Shown piece after piece: positions 60,985-64,000 of a stretch of DNA of 64,000 nt. Positions within the stretch are counted from its first letter, which is position 1, and each line of letters starts with the position of its first letter. The notes under the pieces are model-generated. The model made no database searches. It was given only the letters and a program-made list of their open reading frames with translations, and was not told the origin of the DNA. A program made the translations under genes and the position numbers. The stretch lies in assembly GCA_903895725.1 (NCBI GenBank), contig CAITUV010000066.1:1-64000 (forward strand), written 5' to 3'. The DNA is from an uncultured Myxococcales bacterium. GTDB lineage: Bacteria > Myxococcota_A > UBA9042 > CAIXZC01.

Positions 60985-62763
60985 TCACTCCAGGGGAAGG
61001 GTAAGCCGGAACTCGGCCCCGTCGGGCCCGTTCATGCTGACGACCAGGTCTCCTCCCATCCGCTGGGCCAGACGCCGGCTGAGGGCCAGGCCAAGTCCTA
61101 CCCCCGGTGGCCCCCCGGCTGCCTCCTGGGCCCCCCGGGAAAACGGCCGGAACAACTTCCGGGCCGTCTCCGCAGGGATACCGGGTCCGAAGTCCCGCAG
61201 CGAAACGCAGTTGCCCGCCACGCGAAGCTCGAGCACGGGCATCGACCCGTGCGACGCATACTTGCAGGCGTTGTCCACCAGGTTGAACAGGATCCTCTCC
61301 ACGGCATCCCGGTCTGCCCGCACTCGATCCGGAGACGCCGTCGAGGCCTCGAAGCGGAGCTCCAGCCGCACCTCTGCAGCCCTCCGTTCCAGGCGGGGCA
61401 GCAGGGACCCGACCAGGCCGCCCAGGCCGAGCGACTCGCTTCTCCCATGAGCCCTCAGCCGCTCCAGCCGGGAATAGGCCAGCACGTTCTCCACAAGGTG
61501 CCCCAGCCGCTCGGCCTCCGAGCGCAGCAGCGAGACGTAGGAGCGTCTCTTCTCCTCGTCGGGCACCATGCCGTCGTCCAGCATCTCGGTGTACATGCGG
61601 AAGGTCGTCAGCGGAGTGCGAAGCTCGTGGGTGACGGCAGACACGAAAGCGTTGCGTCGTTCCCCCAGCGAAACGGCCGAGGCCAGCACCAGCCCGGCGG
61701 CCACGAGGGCGGTCAGGAGGGCCCCCCAGGCGATGGTGAGCGTGAGTGCCGTAGTCGACACCTCCCCGGCTCCGGGTACGGGAAGCGCACCCGGTTCCAG
61801 TCGGACCGGCAGCGCGGCCAGCCGCCGTGGATCGTCCTGACCGTCACCGGAAGTCGCTGCCACCGCCTCCAGCCGGGCGCCCGGGAGAATGTCCCGCACC
61901 GACTCAATCAATACCTTCCCCAGCTCCGGCCAGACCAGGAGGCAGCCTTGCAGATACTCCTCCTGCCCGACCAGGACTCTTCTCAACAGTACCAGGTCCT
62001 GCCCCATCCAGACCGGAACCATGGCCCCCTGGACGACCTCGACCTCCCCCGCATCCGTCGGCGGGGTCGAGAGCGAGGTACCTGAGGCCTGCTGCACGGC
62101 CCGGAGCCGGGCGATCGACTCGTTGGTGTTGAGCTGCTGCTGAAGCAGGGCCGCAGGCTGCGCCGCACCGCCGGCATCTGACGACAGCGGGCGCCCTTCA
62201 GACGGCCGGGCGGGTTCCCGTCCCCCGGTGCGCACCGGGGTCGAAACGACCACCGGCAGCCGCTGCTTCTCCCTCACCAGCGAGGCCACCGACAACCGGG
62301 CCAGGCGTGTCGCCCCTTCGTCAACCCGGCCGTGCTCCAGGTATCCGGATTCCGCGATGTCCCTCATGTTGCCTTCCGGAACCTGGGGCGAAGTGAGCCG
62401 ACCGTCCGGTCCGATCTGGAAGTGCAGCGCCACATACTCCCCGGTGTCGGCCAGGAGCGGGCTCGGGACCAGGACATCGCCGCTCTCGAGGCGGGCGAAC
62501 ATCCGAGTGTAGGCTCGGCCGGCCGGGTAGAACGACTGCCAGGCGAAGTACGGGCGTGCCCCTTCCCGAGCCACCACGGGGGCGGCCACCGCCTCCATCC
62601 GCCACAACGCAAGCCTCACCGTCTCTTCCAGCGCGGCTCTGCGCCGAGCCTCCATCCCCTCCCGGTCGAGCCGAAGGACCACCGAGGACACCCATCCCAG
62701 GGCACCGATCATGACTGCAGCCGCGATGGCAAACGCCAACCAGACTTGCCACGGCCGCTTCAT
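60985..62763 (-). CDS. membrane sensor histidine kinase with large periplasmic domain
   Basis: ATG 62763 follows GGGGGGAAG. The 592-aa protein has a membrane helix (~7-30), a ~310-residue periplasmic region with an acidic low-complexity stretch but no known sensor fold, and a second helix (ALTLTIAWGALLTALVAAGLVL, ~345-366). The cytoplasmic kinase follows: SAVTHELRTPL with His379, an N box (ERILFNLVDNACKYA), G1 (RDFGPGIP) and G2 (GVGLGLAL). All motifs are intact. The gene lies 62 bp after the response regulator at 62826-63515, so they form a pair in RR-HK order. Confidence 0.92.
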   Translation of the reverse strand: MKRPWQVWLAFAIAAAVMIGALGWVSSVVLRLDREGMEARRRAALEETVRLALWRMEAVAAPVVAREGARPYFAWQSFYPAGRAYTRMFARLESGDVLVPSPLLADTGEYVALHFQIGPDGRLTSPQVPEGNMRDIAESGYLEHGRVDEGATRLARLSVASLVREKQRLPVVVSTPVRTGGREPARPSEGRPLSSDAGGAAQPAALLQQQLNTNESIARLRAVQQASGTSLSTPPTDAGEVEVVQGAMVPVWMGQDLVLLRRVLVGQEEYLQGCLLVWPELGKVLIESVRDILPGARLEAVAATSGDGQDDPRRLAALPVRLEPGALPVPGAGEVSTTALTLTIAWGALLTALVAAGLVLASAVSLGERRNAFVSAVTHELRTPLTTFRMYTEMLDDGMVPDEEKRRSYVSLLRSEAERLGHLVENVLAYSRLERLRAHGRSESLGLGGLVGSLLPRLERRAAEVRLELRFEASTASPDRVRADRDAVERILFNLVDNACKYASHGSMPVLELRVAGNCVSLRDFGPGIPAETARKLFRPFSRGAQEAAGGPPGVGLGLALSRRLAQRMGGDLVVSMNGPDGAEFRLTLPLE

Positions 62764-62825
62764 CTTCCCCCCTGTGGTTGCCCGGCCGCAAGCCAAGCGG
62801 CCTTCGACCTCATCCTGCGTCGGCT

Positions 62826-63515
62826 CTACTTGAACTTGTACCCCTTGCCGCGCACCGTGAACAGGACCGAGGGGGACTCCGGATCATCCCGCAGCTTGGT
62901 CCTCAATCGAACCACGTGCATGTCCACCGTCCGCGTGTCCAGGTGCCTGAGCTCCAGCCCCCAAAGCCTGGACATCAGCTCCTCTCTCGACACGGCCCGA
63001 CCTGCGTGCGTCGCCAGGTAGTGGAGGAGCTGCGATTCCCGCTCCGAAAGCTCCGTCCTCGCCCCGTCGTCGAAGCGGATCTCCCGTCGCTCGAAGTCCA
63101 CCACGCCCCCCGGAATCCCGACCTGGACGACCTCTGTCGGCCGCTCGGCGGAACGACGCATCACCGCCTCGACTCGGGCCAGGAGCTCCTTGATGCTGAA
63201 CGGCTTGACGACATAGTCGTCCGCCCCCCGCCGCAGCCCATCAATCCGGTCCGATTCCTCTCCCCTGGCCGTCAGGACGATGACCGGAACGGTAGACCCC
63301 GAGTCCCTGAGGCTCGACAACACCTCGAGCCCGTGCAGGCCGGGCAGGACCAGGTCGAGCAGGATGAGGTCGATTCCCCCTCCCAGGGCGTGCTTGAGCC
63401 CGTCGCGCCCGTCCCCGGATTCGCAAGTTTCGAAGCCGGCAAACGACAGGGCGTCCGCCAGCCCCCGGCGGATGGCCCTGTCGTCTTCGATGACCAGGAT
63501 TCTCCTCTTGCCCAT
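62826..63515 (-). CDS. OmpR-family response regulator
   Basis: The 229-aa protein has a receiver domain with Asp11/Asp12, phospho-acceptor Asp54 (ILLDLVLPG), the Thr of VLTARGEE and Lys104 (DDYVVKPF). A C-terminal winged helix follows (LSERESQLLHYLATHAGRAVS, LDTRTVDMHVVRLRTKL, TVRGKGYKF). It begins 5 bp after the partial VWA-type gene stops, so it is co-transcribed with it, and it is followed by its histidine kinase. This arrangement suggests that the system senses or controls the VWA protein. Confidence 0.95.
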   Translation of the reverse strand: MGKRRILVIEDDRAIRRGLADALSFAGFETCESGDGRDGLKHALGGGIDLILLDLVLPGLHGLEVLSSLRDSGSTVPVIVLTARGEESDRIDGLRRGADDYVVKPFSIKELLARVEAVMRRSAERPTEVVQVGIPGGVVDFERREIRFDDGARTELSERESQLLHYLATHAGRAVSREELMSRLWGLELRHLDTRTVDMHVVRLRTKLRDDPESPSVLFTVRGKGYKFK

Positions 63516-63520
63516 GTGTC

Positions 63521-64000
63521 CTACTCGAACTTGAAGTCCCTGGATTCCGCCTGCTTCCTGAGTGCCTTGATCATCGCGGAATCGAACGTCTCCGCCTCGG
63601 AATTCTGCTGCTCCTTGAGCTTGGCGGCAACGAATTTCTTCCGTTCGTCATCCAGCTTGCGGATCTTCTCCTGGATCTCTCCCCGCTTCTTGTCCCTCTG
63701 CTCCAGGTAGCTCTTCCGCTCGGCCGGACTCAACTTGCGCATCTCCTCGGGCAGGTCCGACTCCTTCACCTCGTCGAGCTTGACCGAGTTGGACTTCACG
63801 GCATCGACCAGGTCCCAGGCCTCGTTCCGGTAGTTGGCCGAGGCCTTGAACACCGCCCGGTTCACCGAGCTTCCCTGGGCAACCGAGACGGCGTTGGAAT
63901 CCTGCACCGCCTGCCTCTCGCTGGCCTCGACCCCGGCGTTCCCGTAAGGGATGTAGGTCTCGTTCAGCTCGACTCCGAGCCGGGCGATCTCGGCATCCTG
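63521..64000 (-). CDS. VWA-type protein, C-terminal part (cut by the window edge)
   Basis: The frame is open to the right edge of the window, so only the last 159 residues are seen. The segment begins DAEIARLGVELNETYIPYGNAG and continues with a Gln/Asn/Ala-rich helix. This is the region that follows the von Willebrand A domain in many bacterial VWA proteins (LNxTYIPYG with a nearby QDSNA). A charged coiled coil (~residues 70-140: ERKSYLEQRDKKRGEIQEKI) and a basic end (SRDFKFE) follow. The VWA domain itself lies outside the window, so this call rests on the tail only. It probably lies first in the RR/HK operon. Confidence 0.6.
   Translation of the reverse strand, partial: QDAEIARLGVELNETYIPYGNAGVEASERQAVQDSNAVSVAQGSSVNRAVFKASANYRNEAWDLVDAVKSNSVKLDEVKESDLPEEMRKLSPAERKSYLEQRDKKRGEIQEKIRKLDDERKKFVAAKLKEQQNSEAETFDSAMIKALRKQAESRDFKFE

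Overview
The window is GC-rich (roughly 63-65 % by eye) and tightly packed with protein genes on both strands. Starts are mostly ATG or GTG behind GGAGG-type ribosome binding sites, and most visible promoters are sigma70-like. The organism looks like a Myxococcota or other deltaproteobacterial-type Gram-negative. The grounds are a very high load of secreted lipoproteins, Cys-rich DNDCDG (MopE-type) and thrombospondin-3-like repeats, a MYXO-CTERM-like C-terminal tail, a eukaryotic-type Ser/Thr kinase, and several two-component and GGDEF proteins. An iron-sulfur flavoprotein and an FdrA/DUF1116/DUF2877 set hint at at least facultatively anaerobic metabolism. No rRNA, tRNA, CRISPR array or insertion sequence was seen.

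Layout. 1-148 holds three copies of a 51-bp tandem repeat. 249-5618: secreted proteins (a GH27 alpha-galactosidase-like lipoprotein, a CGPDGCGG-repeat lipoprotein, and a lipoprotein with a carboxypeptidase-regulatory-like domain). 5752-7371: an iron-sulfur flavoprotein and a zinc-ribbon protein. 7517-20575: two giant MopE-repeat lipoproteins flanking a reductase/epimerase, a B12-binding radical SAM protein and a histidine kinase/response regulator pair. 20739-26513: a leftward run of a beta-propeller GGDEF protein, a TetR regulator, a GAF-GGDEF protein and an outer-membrane barrel, which looks like one c-di-GMP signalling operon. 26672-36475: a Ser/Thr kinase, large lipoproteins including one with a C39-like peptidase domain, a DUF523-DUF1722 (TudS-like) protein, an Asp-rich repeat lipoprotein and a secreted coiled-coil protein.

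36516-43324 is the metabolic centrepiece. Six rightward genes, overlapping or up to about 30 bp apart, encode DUF2877 (AllH/YlbF), FdrA (AllF), DUF1116 (AllG/YlbE), a CodA-like amidohydrolase with an altered metal site, a PF04199 cyclic-amide hydrolase and a nitrilase-superfamily amidase. The first three match the oxamate carbamoyltransferase subunits of allantoin fermentation, but no allantoin genes and no carbamate kinase are here. The partner enzymes suggest catabolism of a different N-heterocycle that ends in a carbamoyl transfer.

43390-47544 encodes a third MopE-repeat lipoprotein. 47566-51589 is a leftward operon coupling a MobB/MobA-like fusion to a BtuCD-fold ABC importer, possibly for molybdate or tungstate. 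51888-55755 holds a small RRM protein with a long leader, a choice-of-anchor/PKD lipoprotein and a MYXO-CTERM-type Cys-repeat protein. 55779-59840 is an unusual leftward operon of two zinc-ribbon/membrane/OB-fold proteins, a TctA/DUF112-like permease and a YdjM-family membrane hydrolase. The right end carries a leftward signalling group: a partial VWA-type protein, an OmpR regulator, a histidine kinase and a degenerate histidine kinase.
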